Part shown: positions 1-5,963 of the stretch, piece after piece
Layout: each line of letters begins with the position of its first letter
How positions within the stretch are numbered: the stretch's first letter is position 1
Origin: an uncultured Holophagaceae bacterium
GTDB taxonomy: Bacteria; Acidobacteriota; Holophagae; Holophagales; Holophagaceae
Assembly (NCBI GenBank): GCA_903927605.1
Contig: CAIYNT010000301.1
Location: 1 to 8,411 of the forward strand
Direction of reading: 5' to 3'
DNA length: 8,411 nt
The notes under the pieces: model-generated
Database searches by the model: none
The model's input: the letters and a program-made list of their open reading frames with translations, nothing else
Told to the model about the DNA's origin: nothing
Position numbers and translations under genes: made by a program

Positions 1-247
1 CCGCCGACGCGTAGGAGAACCGCGTCCGGGTCGAGTTGTCCCGGAAGATCGAAATCGCCAGCCCCGTGTCGAAGGCCCGGTAGGACTGCCCCGCCTGGTG
101 GATCTGCTTCAGCGTCTCCGCCAGCGTCAGGATCGCCGTGACCTCCTCCGTCGAATGCTCCCACGTCAGCAGAAAATCCTTGTGATACAGATGGCTCTTC
201 AGCGCCTCGAAGGCTTTCAACTGCTCTTGGATCGCTCGCTTCGTCAT
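1..247 (-). CDS. ygeW: YgeW-type knotted carbamoyltransferase, N-terminal part (runs off the left edge)
   Basis: Reading leftwards from ATG at 247, 82 residues are visible before the window ends. The start resembles E. coli YgeW as I remember it: a segment with SHLYHKDFLLTWEHS (residues 18-32) and then SIFRDNSTRTRFSYAS (66-81). STRTR (72-76) is the carbamoyl-phosphate-binding motif of the aspartate/ornithine carbamoyltransferase fold. YgeW is a cytosolic knotted carbamoyltransferase encoded in anaerobic purine/uric acid degradation clusters; its exact substrate was long unclear. The start is supported by GAAAGGA (plus-strand 254-260) with about 6 nt spacing. The gene lies 44 bp downstream of the urate/xanthine permease on the same strand, so the two are probably cotranscribed. 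An oxamate or other transcarbamylase of the same superfamily is possible, but the N-terminal match favours YgeW. About four fifths of the gene is outside the window. Confidence 0.85.
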   Translation of the reverse strand, partial: MTKRAIQEQLKAFEALKSHLYHKDFLLTWEHSTEEVTAILTLAETLKQIHQAGQSYRAFDTGLAISIFRDNSTRTRFSYASA

Positions 248-253
248 GGGGGG

Positions 254-260
254 TCCTTTC
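254..260 (-). promoter_or_regulatory. Ribosome binding site of ygeW
   Basis: Read on the minus strand this is GAAAGGA, followed by GACCCCCC-type sequence and ATG at 247. It fixes the start of the carbamoyltransferase and lies inside the 44-bp gap after the permease stop, so no separate promoter is needed. Confidence 0.7.
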
Positions 261-291
261 AAGAAAGGGAGGAGAGGGCCAGGGTGGAGGA

Positions 292-1680
292 TCAGGCTTC
301 GCTCTGCGCGGTGGCTTCGGCAGATTCCAGGGCCGCGCTTTCGGAGGACTTGATCCGATTGAAGAAGAGGTTCAGCAGCACGGCGACGACCGAGGCCAGC
401 AGGATGCCGCTGTGGAGGAGGGGGCCGAGCGACTTGGGCATCTGCGCGAAGAACCGCTCAGCCACGAGGGGGATCATGCCGAAGCCGATGCTGATGGCGA
501 CGATGAAGAGGTTGAAGCGGTTGTTCTGGAAGTCGACGCCGCCCAGGATCCGGATGCCCGTCGCGCAGACCATGCCGAACATGACGATGCCCGCGCCTCC
601 CAGCACAAAGGGCGGCACGGAGGCCACGATCACCGCCAGCTTGGGCAGAAGACCGAGGAGCAGCAGGATCACGCCACCGGCGGCGCAGACGAAGCGGCTC
701 CGCACACCCGTCACGCCCACCAGTCCGACGTTCTGGCTGAAGGAGGTGTAGGGGAAGGTGTTGAAGATGCCGCCGATCAGGGTGCCCAGGCCGTCGACGC
801 GGAGGCCATCAGACAGGTCCCTCTGGGAGATGGGCCTATCCGTGATATTGCCCAGTGCCAGGAACATTCCGAGCGACTCGATCATGACGACGACCATCAC
901 GATGCACATGGTAAGGGTGGCGACGAGGTTGAACTTGGGGAAGCCGAACTGGAAGGGGCGGACGATCGCCACCCAGCTGGCCTCGTGCAGCCCGGCAAAG
1001 CTCACCTTGCCAAAGAACATGGCCACCAGAGTCCCCACGATGATGCCGGACAGGACCGCGATGTTGGCCAGGAATCCCTTCACGAACCGGGTGATAACGA
1101 GGATGAACACCAGCACGAAGGCGGCGATGCCCAGGTGAAGTGGGGCGCCGTAGGCAGGATTGGGGATGGGGCCTGTGGGGCTCATGATCGTGGGGTTGCC
1201 GCCCGCGGCCCAGTTCACGCCCACGCGCATGAGGGTGATGCCTATCACCGCGATGATGGTCCCGGTGACCACCGGTGGGAACAGAGGCAACATGCGGCTG
1301 ATCACCGGGGCGACCAGAATGCCGAAGATGCCCGCCCCGATGACCGCGCCGTAGATGCCGAGCAGGCCGAGGTCAGGGGTTCCGGCCATGACCACCATGG
1401 GTCCCACGGCCGCGAAGGTCACGCCCATCATCACGGGGAGCCGGATGCCGAAGCGCCAGACGCCAAGGGATTGGACGAGGGTGGCGAGGCCGCACGCGAA
1501 GAGGTCGGCATTGATGAGCTGGGCCATCTGCTCTTTGGGGAGCTTCAGCGCCCCGCCGATGATCAGGGGGACCGCCACGGCTCCCGCGTACATGACGAGT
1601 ACATGCTGGATGCCCAGCAGGGCGAGCCGGCCCGAGGGAAGCACCTCGTCCACAGGATGGATTCCAGATGGCTGGGTCAT
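292..1680 (-). CDS. uacT: UacT-type urate/xanthine permease (NCS2/NAT family)
   Basis: This 462-residue membrane protein imports a purine base, most likely uric acid or xanthine, with a proton. It has the usual NCS2 length and alternating hydrophobic segments. Family marks: QHVLVMYAGAVAVPL in TM1 (Q25, H26), an acidic TM8 segment MIESLGMFLALG (E268), and the NAT signature SQNVGLVGVTG (Q316, N317, G319, T324). The stretches TFPYTSFSQNVGLV and FVLGGAGIVMFGMV follow E. coli UacT (YgfU) more closely than my recollection of XanQ/XanP, which carry QNNGVIQLT. ATG at 1680 has AGGAGA (1687-1692) as ribosome binding site. The C-terminal tail (about 445-462) is Ser/Ala/Glu-rich and likely cytosolic. It precedes ygeW by 44 bp, so import and breakdown of a purine appear coupled in one operon. 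Specificity for urate rather than xanthine is inferred from similarity only. Confidence 0.88.
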   Translation of the reverse strand: MTQPSGIHPVDEVLPSGRLALLGIQHVLVMYAGAVAVPLIIGGALKLPKEQMAQLINADLFACGLATLVQSLGVWRFGIRLPVMMGVTFAAVGPMVVMAGTPDLGLLGIYGAVIGAGIFGILVAPVISRMLPLFPPVVTGTIIAVIGITLMRVGVNWAAGGNPTIMSPTGPIPNPAYGAPLHLGIAAFVLVFILVITRFVKGFLANIAVLSGIIVGTLVAMFFGKVSFAGLHEASWVAIVRPFQFGFPKFNLVATLTMCIVMVVVMIESLGMFLALGNITDRPISQRDLSDGLRVDGLGTLIGGIFNTFPYTSFSQNVGLVGVTGVRSRFVCAAGGVILLLLGLLPKLAVIVASVPPFVLGGAGIVMFGMVCATGIRILGGVDFQNNRFNLFIVAISIGFGMIPLVAERFFAQMPKSLGPLLHSGILLASVVAVLLNLFFNRIKSSESAALESAEATAQSEA

Positions 1681-1686
1681 GGGTTC

Positions 1687-1692
1687 TCTCCT
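1687..1692 (-). promoter_or_regulatory. Ribosome binding site of uacT
   Basis: AGGAGA on the minus strand, 6 nt before the ATG at 1680. It supports this start over any upstream extension; an open frame reaching further upstream in another phase does not encode the permease. Confidence 0.75.
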
Positions 1693-1707
1693 GAAGGCCA
1701 GTCGAGT

Positions 1708-1717
1708 GGGGGGGGGG
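1708..1717. repeat. Homopolymer of ten G (C on the uacT transcript)
   Basis: An uninterrupted run of ten G on the plus strand, so ten C in the 5' leader of uacT. It sits between the proposed -10 box (1741-1746) and the uacT ribosome binding site (1687-1692). Runs of this length can change by slipped-strand pairing; whether this one varies is unknown. Confidence 0.9.
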
Positions 1718-1740
1718 TGAAAGAGGATTCCTCGATAGAG

Positions 1741-1769
1741 AATGTATAATTTTTGGGTTGGTGATGCAA
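1741..1769 (-). promoter_or_regulatory. Candidate promoter of the uacT-ygeW operon
   Basis: On the minus strand TTGCAT (1764-1769) and TACATT (1741-1746) are separated by 17 bp, with three or four matches each to sigma70 consensus. The predicted start near 1734 would give a leader of about 54 nt containing the C10 run. The surrounding DNA (1740-1815) is much richer in A+T than the genes, as promoter regions often are. It also contains TTTTA-N6-TAAAA (plus strand, about 1777-1792), a possible but weak operator. No match was firm enough to name a regulator. The same stretch carries a perfect TATAAT at 1745-1750 on the plus strand, without a clear -35. Confidence 0.4.
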
Positions 1770-1827
1770 TATTTTTTTATCAATGTAAAATTTTTTATCT
1801 ATCACATCCAATATTTCCTCTGACGCC

Positions 1828-1833
1828 TATAGT
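1828..1833 (+). promoter_or_regulatory. Candidate -10 box for the exported protein gene
   Basis: TATAGT matches the -10 consensus at five of six positions and lies about 60 bp before the ATG at 1892. There is no convincing -35 box at the expected distance, so an activator may be needed or the true promoter may be the perfect TATAAT at 1745-1750. The leader contains a short GGGTG/CACCC inverted repeat around 1850-1865. Confidence 0.3.
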
Positions 1834-1891
1834 TGTCTTCAACCTGGCGGGTGATTGCCCACCCTACCCATGTGGAATTGGAGGATCGAAC

Positions 1892-2539
1892 ATGCGTCCA
1901 CGTCCCTTCCTACCCCTGCTTCTGCTGGTGCCCGCCATCTCGGCCCCGGCCCAGGTGAGCGTCAGCATCGGCCTGCCGCACCTGAACATCGGCATCAACG
2001 TGCCCACCGTTCCGGAACTGGTCCGGGTGCCGGATTCCCCGGCCTACTACGCCCCGGGCATGAACACGAACTACTTCTTCTACGACGGCATGTACTGGGT
2101 CTTCAAGGACGACAACTGGTACGCGAGCTCCTGGTACAACGGGCCCTGGGCCGCTGTCCATCCGGAGGCGGTGCCGTTGTTTATCCTGCGGATCCCGGTG
2201 GCCTACTACCGCCGGCCCCCCGCCTATTTTCGTGGGTGGCAGCGGGAGGGCCCGCCACGCTGGGGGGATCGCTGGGGCCAGGACTGGGCCCGGCGCCGGC
2301 CTGGATGGGACCAGTGGGATCGCCATGCGGCGCCGCCACCGGCCCCGGTGCCCACCTACCAGAGTAACTTCCGGGGAGGGCAGTACCCGACGCCGGACCG
2401 CCAGCCTGGAGTCCACGCGGAGAATTACCGTCACCAGCCCCAGGAACCAGTGGTGCGCGACCACTACGCGGCCCAGGCCGAGCACAGCCGGAACGAACCC
2501 AAGGGAGAACGCCGAGAGGAAGAGCCGAAGCATCGCTGA
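1892..2539 (+). CDS. Exported protein of unknown function, Tyr/Trp-rich core and Pro/Arg-rich tail
   Basis: A 215-residue protein. Residues 1-20 form a signal peptide: MRPRP, a Leu-rich core and an APA cleavage site before Q21. The mature part begins VSVSIGLPHLNIGINVP and has an aromatic core with YYAPG, NYFFYDGMYWVF and DDNWYASSWYNGPW (about 52-86). Then come IPVAYYRRPPAYFRGW (101-116) and an RWG/WG/W-repeat segment (123-142). The tail (145-215) is rich in Pro, Arg, Glu and His and probably disordered. I recall similar exported proteins annotated as hypothetical in Proteobacteria; I know of no assigned function. ATG at 1892 is chosen over earlier in-frame codons because GGAGGA (1880-1885) lies 6 nt before it and because it starts the signal peptide. 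The gene is divergent from uacT and is closed by its own terminator, so it is monocistronic. Confidence 0.8.
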   Translation: MRPRPFLPLLLLVPAISAPAQVSVSIGLPHLNIGINVPTVPELVRVPDSPAYYAPGMNTNYFFYDGMYWVFKDDNWYASSWYNGPWAAVHPEAVPLFILRIPVAYYRRPPAYFRGWQREGPPRWGDRWGQDWARRRPGWDQWDRHAAPPPAPVPTYQSNFRGGQYPTPDRQPGVHAENYRHQPQEPVVRDHYAAQAEHSRNEPKGERREEEPKHR

Positions 2540-2589
2540 GGGCTCGCCTGCAACGCAGCCTCATTCCGAATCCACTGGTTTCTTCCACC

Positions 2590-2626
2590 GTCAGAAGAAA
2601 GGCCCCATGCGGGGCCCTTTTCTGAC
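2590..2626 (+). terminator. Intrinsic terminator after the exported protein gene
   Basis: A long hairpin with arms GTCAGAAGAAAGGCCCC and GGGGCCCTTTTCTGAC around the loop ATGC. The stem of about 16 bp has one bulge, and the T-run (2618-2621) falls in the descending arm. It starts 50 bp after the stop codon at 2539. The A-rich and T-rich outer arms would let it work in either direction. Confidence 0.8.
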
Positions 2627-2764
2627 GGAGAGAGAGTGTGCTGAGACCCTGATCAAGCTTCAAGGATCTGAATACCACGACTTCGAGAGTGGACGCCCTG
2701 GAGGGGGCGGGGCGATCGTGTTACCGATGGGCCATTTAGGTCTAGATAGAAAGATCTATATCAA

Positions 2765-2789
2765 AATTTGATTGATGTTAGATCAAATT
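2765..2789. repeat. Perfect 8-bp inverted repeat in AT-rich DNA (possible operator)
   Basis: AATTTGAT (2765-2772) and ATCAAATT (2782-2789) are perfect inverted copies around a 9-nt spacer. They lie in an AT-rich patch (about 2735-2800) inside an otherwise GC-rich genome. A smaller inverted repeat TAGAT/ATCTA precedes it at about 2743-2758. The shape fits a dimeric regulator site, but no neighbouring regulator gene is present. The rest of the 401-bp gap between 2540 and 2940 holds the terminator and nothing else I could recognise. Confidence 0.45.
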
Positions 2790-2940
2790 AAATCTTGTCA
2801 CCAATGTCGCAGCCCAAGCACTTGGAGTTCACCTGACGAATTTACCTTGGTCAGTGTGCAGAGGCGGACATGCACAGAATTCGTTCCTTATTCCTGTTTG
2901 TTGCGGACCTTGGTAGGCCCTACTTCTCTGGAGGTGCTGC

Positions 2941-3189
2941 GTGAGCATTGAGGAGACCATCATGGATCGGACTGCCCGAACACCAAGTGGTGGCGGGTTT
3001 TGGCTCGGAAATAGTTACTTCATTGTTCGGTATGGCTCGGATTGGTGGGAGTGGAAGTACCGGGGCAATATCTTCTACGACCTGCAAGATCTTGTTGAAG
3101 AAATTCTTCGAAGGAGTGGGGCGGGCTGCCGGCTAGTACACCACCATATGCAGAGTATTCCGGTCCTGCGGAAGGGGTTCAGGGGGTAG
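2941..3189 (+). CDS. Small hypothetical protein, aromatic-rich, unrecognised
   Basis: An 82-residue frame starting with GTG at 2941, preceded by GGAGG (2930-2934) at 6 nt spacing, a good ribosome binding site. An ATG seven codons later (2962) lacks one. Residues 17-55 are notable: FWLGNSYFIVRYGSDWWEW is followed by KYRGNIFYDLQDLVEEILRR. This alternates aromatic and charged residues, as in a small folded beta-sheet plus helix domain. The C-terminal 25 residues (SGAGCRLVHHHMQSIPV and onward) are less protein-like and could reflect a frameshift or decay at the 3' end. No signal peptide or membrane segment is seen. I do not recognise the family. It stands alone, with about 400 bp of gene-free DNA upstream and 290 bp downstream. 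An overlapping frame at 2948-3136 lacks its own ribosome binding site. Confidence 0.55.
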   Translation: MSIEETIMDRTARTPSGGGFWLGNSYFIVRYGSDWWEWKYRGNIFYDLQDLVEEILRRSGAGCRLVHHHMQSIPVLRKGFRG

Positions 3190-3436
3190 GTTCCTCTGGC
3201 GCGGCAGGCATCTGCGGAGTATGAACATCCCCTTCGTGCCCGACACCGGCGTCAAGCCCACAGCCGCCAGGCGTCCGCCGATGATTGCCCGTACTGGCAG
3301 GTTTTATTCATCCCTGGTTGCAAACGTCATAGGCTCAAGGAGACGCCCAGGCATAAGCCAGCGCCTCGGATCGAATGGTCTGGCTCCTTCGCTACCATGA
3401 AAAATCGTCTGGGCTTTTGTATGGGTGAAAACTTCA
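3190..3436. other. Gene-free stretch between the orphan ORF and tRNA-Ser
   Basis: No convincing gene is seen. A 59-codon frame from ATG 3221 to 3400 lacks a spaced ribosome binding site. The DNA is of mixed composition and may be remnant sequence downstream of the tRNA 3' end. Confidence 0.4.
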
Positions 3437-3440
3437 TGTA

Positions 3441-3468
3441 AAATCAAAGCCCCTGCATTTAGGGGCTT
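3441..3468 (-). terminator. Intrinsic terminator of tRNA-Ser
   Basis: On the minus strand AAGCCCCT and AGGGGCTT (3447-3454 and 3461-3468) form an 8-bp perfect stem with a 6-nt loop, followed by TGATTTT. It begins 12 bp beyond the tRNA 3' end, which fits a monocistronic tRNA unit. Confidence 0.8.
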
Positions 3469-3479
3469 ATGATCGTAAC

Positions 3480-3569
3480 TGGCGGAGAGAGAGGGATTCG
3501 AACCCCCGAACAGGTTTCCCCGTCTCCGCATTTCGAGTGCGGTGCCATCAACCACTCGGCCATCTCTCC
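3480..3569 (-). tRNA. tRNA-Ser (anticodon CGA)
   Basis: On the minus strand a complete 90-nt class II tRNA can be folded. The acceptor stem is GGAGAGA with TCTCTCC, the discriminator is G, and the 3' CCA is encoded (3480-3482). The D-arm carries GCCGAGTGGTTGATGGC. The anticodon stem CCGCA/TGCGG holds the loop CTCGAAA, giving anticodon CGA, which reads UCG. A long variable arm (ACGGGGAAACCTGT) identifies serine, and the T-arm carries GTTCGAATCC. It decodes a codon that is common in GC-rich genomes. Its own promoter (3579-3587) and terminator (3441-3468) flank it. An open frame of 94 codons that overlaps it on the same strand is not a gene. Confidence 0.97.
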
Positions 3570-3578
3570 GGAACGCCC

Positions 3579-3587
3579 ATTCTAGCA
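3579..3587 (-). promoter_or_regulatory. Extended -10 promoter of tRNA-Ser
   Basis: On the minus strand TGC-TAGAAT is an extended -10 element: TG, one base, then a hexamer with five of six consensus matches. It ends 9 bp before the tRNA 5' end, so transcription would start almost at the mature end. The -35 region is weak, which suits an extended -10 type. Confidence 0.6.
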
Positions 3588-3691
3588 AAGCGCCCGCCAG
3601 AATCCAGTCCGGGGAGTTCGCATGAGATGGGGCTGGGCAACCGCCGCAGCTTGCCGTGTGGACGCTCTCGGAGCATTAGCTGCATCTCGTC

Positions 3692-5143
3692 CTAGGCCCC
3701 GGCGGGTGGAGCTCCATCGGGTCCGCTGAGGGCCTGGAGGTGGGCGAAATAACCCTGATCCTCGGTCAGGAAGTGACCCTTGATGAGGTCCAGGGTCAGG
3801 AAGCTGACCAGCTTGCCGAAGTCCAACTGGCCGGCCTGGACATCCATCTGAAGCCTCCTGGCCTTCTTCAGCAGCGTGGCGTGGATGGCGGCGTGCTCGG
3901 GGAGATCCTGGTAGCTGGCCTCCCGCAGGAGGGCCTCCTCGTCGTGGAAATGCTGGGCGGTGTGGGCCAGCAAGGTCTCCAGCCGGAGGGATACCTCGGC
4001 CAGTGGGCGGCTCTCGGTGAGGACGGACATCAGGGCGCTGGCCAGGTGAAACAGTCGTCGGTGCTGAGCGTCGATGAGGCCATGGCCGCTGGCATAGGTG
4101 TCCTCCCAGATCATCTCCAGCAGTGATCGTTCTGCCCAGGGTTCGGCACCTGGACGCTCTGGAGTCGGAGCGGAGACCACACAATTCCGGCCTTCGGTCT
4201 TGGCGCGGTAGAGGGCCTGATCGGTGCGCTCGATCCAAGCCTCGAGGGTCTCCCCAAGAGCGTATTCCGACACACCCAGGCTCATGGTCACCTGTCCCAC
4301 ATTGGGAAACTCGATGGCCGCCAGCGCAGCACGGAGCTTCTCGGCGAGGCCCATGGCCCCCTCGAGACGGGTGGCGGGGGCCATCACCAGGAACTCCTCG
4401 CCGCCCCATCGGATCAGTGCATCCGAGAGGCGCAGGTGCAGGCGGACGGTCTGGGCAGTGCTGGCCAGGACCGCATCCCCGGTGCTGTGGCCGAAGGTGT
4501 CGTTGACCCGCTTGAAATGATCCAGGTCGAACATGAGCAGTGAGAGTGGGTCCCGCCGCCGGTGGGCCAGGGCGATCTCAGGGAGCACCGCTTCCTCGAA
4601 GCGCCGTCGATTCCAGGCCCCGGTCAGCCGGTCCGTGGAGGCGGCCTGCTCCAATTCATCCAGGGCCCGCTGGAGGCCCAGGTTGGCCACTTCCGCCGTA
4701 CGGCGAGCCTCTCCAAGGTCCCGGAGCCGGGCCGAGAGCTCAGCGTTCCGTTCCTCCACCTGGATCTCCAGGACATGGGCCTGGTGGGCGGCGGCGGCGA
4801 ACTGGGCCGCCTCCGTGGTCCTCCGGAAATCCGACCGCCTGCTGAGCATGGCCCGCCCCAGCGCCAGGGCGAGGAACAGCAGCGCGAACTCAAGTATGGA
4901 TAGGCTGACAGCCGGACTCATCCACCCCGTAGTGAAGGCTTCGAGGGAGGCACAGCAGAGCAGTAGAACCAGGGGCGCAGCCACCAGGGCCCGGCTGTTC
5001 GCGGGACCTTCCCGCTGGGCGCGCAGTCCCAGGATGAAGGTCAGGAGGGCCAACAGGGACGCCAGGGCCATGAGAATGCCCGCCAGAAGGTTCTGGAAGG
5101 CCACGGGCGGGAGTGCCGACACTGTCATGACAGGAGGTGGCAT
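3692..5143 (-). CDS. Membrane diguanylate cyclase with C-terminal hemerythrin domain
   Basis: A 483-residue protein that should make cyclic di-GMP from two GTP under control of an oxygen- or redox-sensing di-iron site. It has three hydrophobic membrane segments (about 15-40, 51-70, 78-97) and a charged coiled-coil linker (about 110-168). The GGDEF domain (170-322) contains DRLTGAWNRRRF, FDLDHFKRVNDTFGH, the active-site GGEEF (247-251) and SLGVSEY. An inhibitory I-site RLSD (238-241) lies five residues before GGEEF, so product inhibition is likely. The C-terminal bacteriohemerythrin domain (about 343-470) keeps all seven expected iron ligands: H361, H398, E402, H417, H421, H457, D462. The ATG at 5143 has no clear ribosome binding site. 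It lies 21 bp after the tadA stop, so translation may be coupled. No terminator is evident in the 122 bp before tRNA-Ser. Confidence 0.92.
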   Translation of the reverse strand: MPPPVMTVSALPPVAFQNLLAGILMALASLLALLTFILGLRAQREGPANSRALVAAPLVLLLCCASLEAFTTGWMSPAVSLSILEFALLFLALALGRAMLSRRSDFRRTTEAAQFAAAAHQAHVLEIQVEERNAELSARLRDLGEARRTAEVANLGLQRALDELEQAASTDRLTGAWNRRRFEEAVLPEIALAHRRRDPLSLLMFDLDHFKRVNDTFGHSTGDAVLASTAQTVRLHLRLSDALIRWGGEEFLVMAPATRLEGAMGLAEKLRAALAAIEFPNVGQVTMSLGVSEYALGETLEAWIERTDQALYRAKTEGRNCVVSAPTPERPGAEPWAERSLLEMIWEDTYASGHGLIDAQHRRLFHLASALMSVLTESRPLAEVSLRLETLLAHTAQHFHDEEALLREASYQDLPEHAAIHATLLKKARRLQMDVQAGQLDFGKLVSFLTLDLIKGHFLTEDQGYFAHLQALSGPDGAPPAGA

Positions 5144-5164
5144 GGTATGAGCATGCCAGCACTC

Positions 5165-5617
5165 TCAGCGCCGTCTTTTGAAAAAAGATTGAATCTGCTC
5201 CCGGCACTCTGGCTCCAGCAGGCCCCCCTCGAAGCTGAAGCGGTGATTGAGGGCCGCGCCATCCAGGGTGTCCAGCCAACGGCTGACGCCCACTTTCGGA
5301 TCCGTGGCGCCGAACACCACCCGGCTGACCCGGGCATGGATGAGGGCGCCGAAGCACATGAGGCAGGGCTCGAGCGTCACGTAGAGCGTGGCGCCTGTGA
5401 GTCGGTAGTTCTTGGCCCAGGCTCCGGCGCTCCGCAGGGCCAGGATCTCCGCGTGGGCCGTCGGATCATCCAGCTTCACCGGCTGGTTGTGCCCCCGACC
5501 CAGCAGGGCGCCTTCGGACACCACCACCGCACCCACGGGCACTTCGTCCAGGCGGTCCGCCTGCTCAGCCTCCTGGAGGGCGAGCTTCATGAAGTAGATG
5601 TCGTCACCGGTCCACAT
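5165..5617 (-). CDS. tadA: tRNA-specific adenosine deaminase TadA
   Basis: A 150-residue cytosolic zinc deaminase that converts A34 to inosine in the anticodon of tRNA-Arg(ACG), an essential modification in most bacteria. Zinc and catalytic residues are present: H55 and E57 in PTAHAE, and C85 and C88 in EPCLMC. NYRLTGATLYVTLEPCLMC, GALIHARVSRVVFGATDPK and the NHR segment with a C-terminal FFKRRR are typical of TadA and separate it from cytidine or guanine deaminases. The ATG at 5617 (MWTGDDIYFMKLAL) fits the usual TadA N-terminus, although no good Shine-Dalgarno precedes it. The same frame stays open up to 5893, but that part covers a repeat and is not protein-like. It is followed 21 bp later by the diguanylate cyclase and is divergent from carA. 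Confidence 0.92.
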   Translation of the reverse strand: MWTGDDIYFMKLALQEAEQADRLDEVPVGAVVVSEGALLGRGHNQPVKLDDPTAHAEILALRSAGAWAKNYRLTGATLYVTLEPCLMCFGALIHARVSRVVFGATDPKVGVSRWLDTLDGAALNHRFSFEGGLLEPECREQIQSFFKRRR

Positions 5618-5644
5618 GCTGGGGATAGTGTGGCAAGAAAGCCT

Positions 5645-5810
5645 GGAGTCTGGAGACTGGAGGTACAACTTGTTGATGCGCCCCGCTGGGGCGCGCCAGT
5701 GTTTGCCTCTGGATGTGGCCAGCCCAATGAGTGGGTCGGCGCCAAAGGCAAATAGTGAATGCGGTGCAAGGCGCCGCCACAGGAAGCAGTACCTCCAGAC
5801 CCCAGTCTCC
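5645..5810. repeat. Imperfect 166-bp palindrome (MITE- or REP-like) upstream of tadA
   Basis: The end sequences 5645-5666 and 5789-5810 are inverted copies with 19 of 22 matches; both are built on a GGAGNCTGG/CTGGAGGTAC pattern. Similarity continues inward: TTTGCCT (5702-5708) pairs with AGGCAAA (5746-5752) at nearly the same distance from the ends (50 versus 51 bp from GTAC). Less regular matches lie between, and the unpaired centre is about 29 bp. A second hairpin with arms GCGCCCC/GGGGCGC (5678-5694) sits in the left arm. There is no coding capacity of its own. Its left end is 28 bp upstream of the tadA start. It resembles small non-autonomous palindromic elements; no transposase or target duplication was seen. 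Confidence 0.6.
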
Positions 5811-5870
5811 GGCCTGATCAGACTCACCCAGCCAAAAGTCCATCCAGTACGTCGGAAACAAAGGAGCAGT

Positions 5871-5942
5871 ATGGCGGATTTCCCCTTGAACAAAAAGGCT
5901 GATCCTCGATTTTTAGGACCGTTACACTCACCTTGGTCCTGA
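5871..5942 (+). CDS. Possible 23-residue leader peptide upstream of carA
   Basis: ATG at 5871 is preceded by AAAGGAG (5860-5866) at 4 nt spacing, and the frame stops with TGA at 5942. The predicted peptide starts MADFPLNKKADPRF and ends HSPWS. There is no run of arginine or other regulatory codons. It is followed 21 bp later by an intrinsic terminator and lies in the carA leader, the position expected of an attenuator peptide. A U-rich run (5910-5914) falls within it. It may equally be chance, or the transcript may start inside it, so confidence is low. Confidence 0.3.
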   Translation: MADFPLNKKADPRFLGPLHSPWS

Positions 5943-5963
5943 AGGGCCGAGTCATTCTCACGA

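Noticed and set aside
412..1749. Long plus-strand open frame of 445 codons opposite uacT
   Set aside because: It is the antisense shadow of the permease: the product is an unnatural His/Asp/Glu-rich string with no family resemblance, while the minus strand gives a full NCS2 transporter.
1764..1792. FNR/CRP-like half sites in the uacT promoter region
   Set aside because: TTGGTGAT and ATCAA are present, but spacing and symmetry do not fit TTGAT-N4-ATCAA or TGTGA-N6-TCACA.
1742..1891. 50-codon N-terminal extension of the exported protein
   Set aside because: It would be encoded by the AT-rich promoter region and would bury the signal peptide; ATG 1892 has a good ribosome binding site.
3221..3400. 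59-codon plus-strand frame downstream of the orphan ORF
   Set aside because: GGAG lies only 1 nt before the ATG, which is not a usable ribosome binding site, and the product shows no recognisable features.
3304..3588. Minus-strand open frame of 94 codons
   Set aside because: It runs through the whole tRNA-Ser gene and its terminator, so it cannot be a normal coding gene.
5618..5893. N-terminal extension of tadA by 92 codons
   Set aside because: The frame is open but passes through the imperfect palindrome and resembles no TadA; the family start fits ATG 5617.
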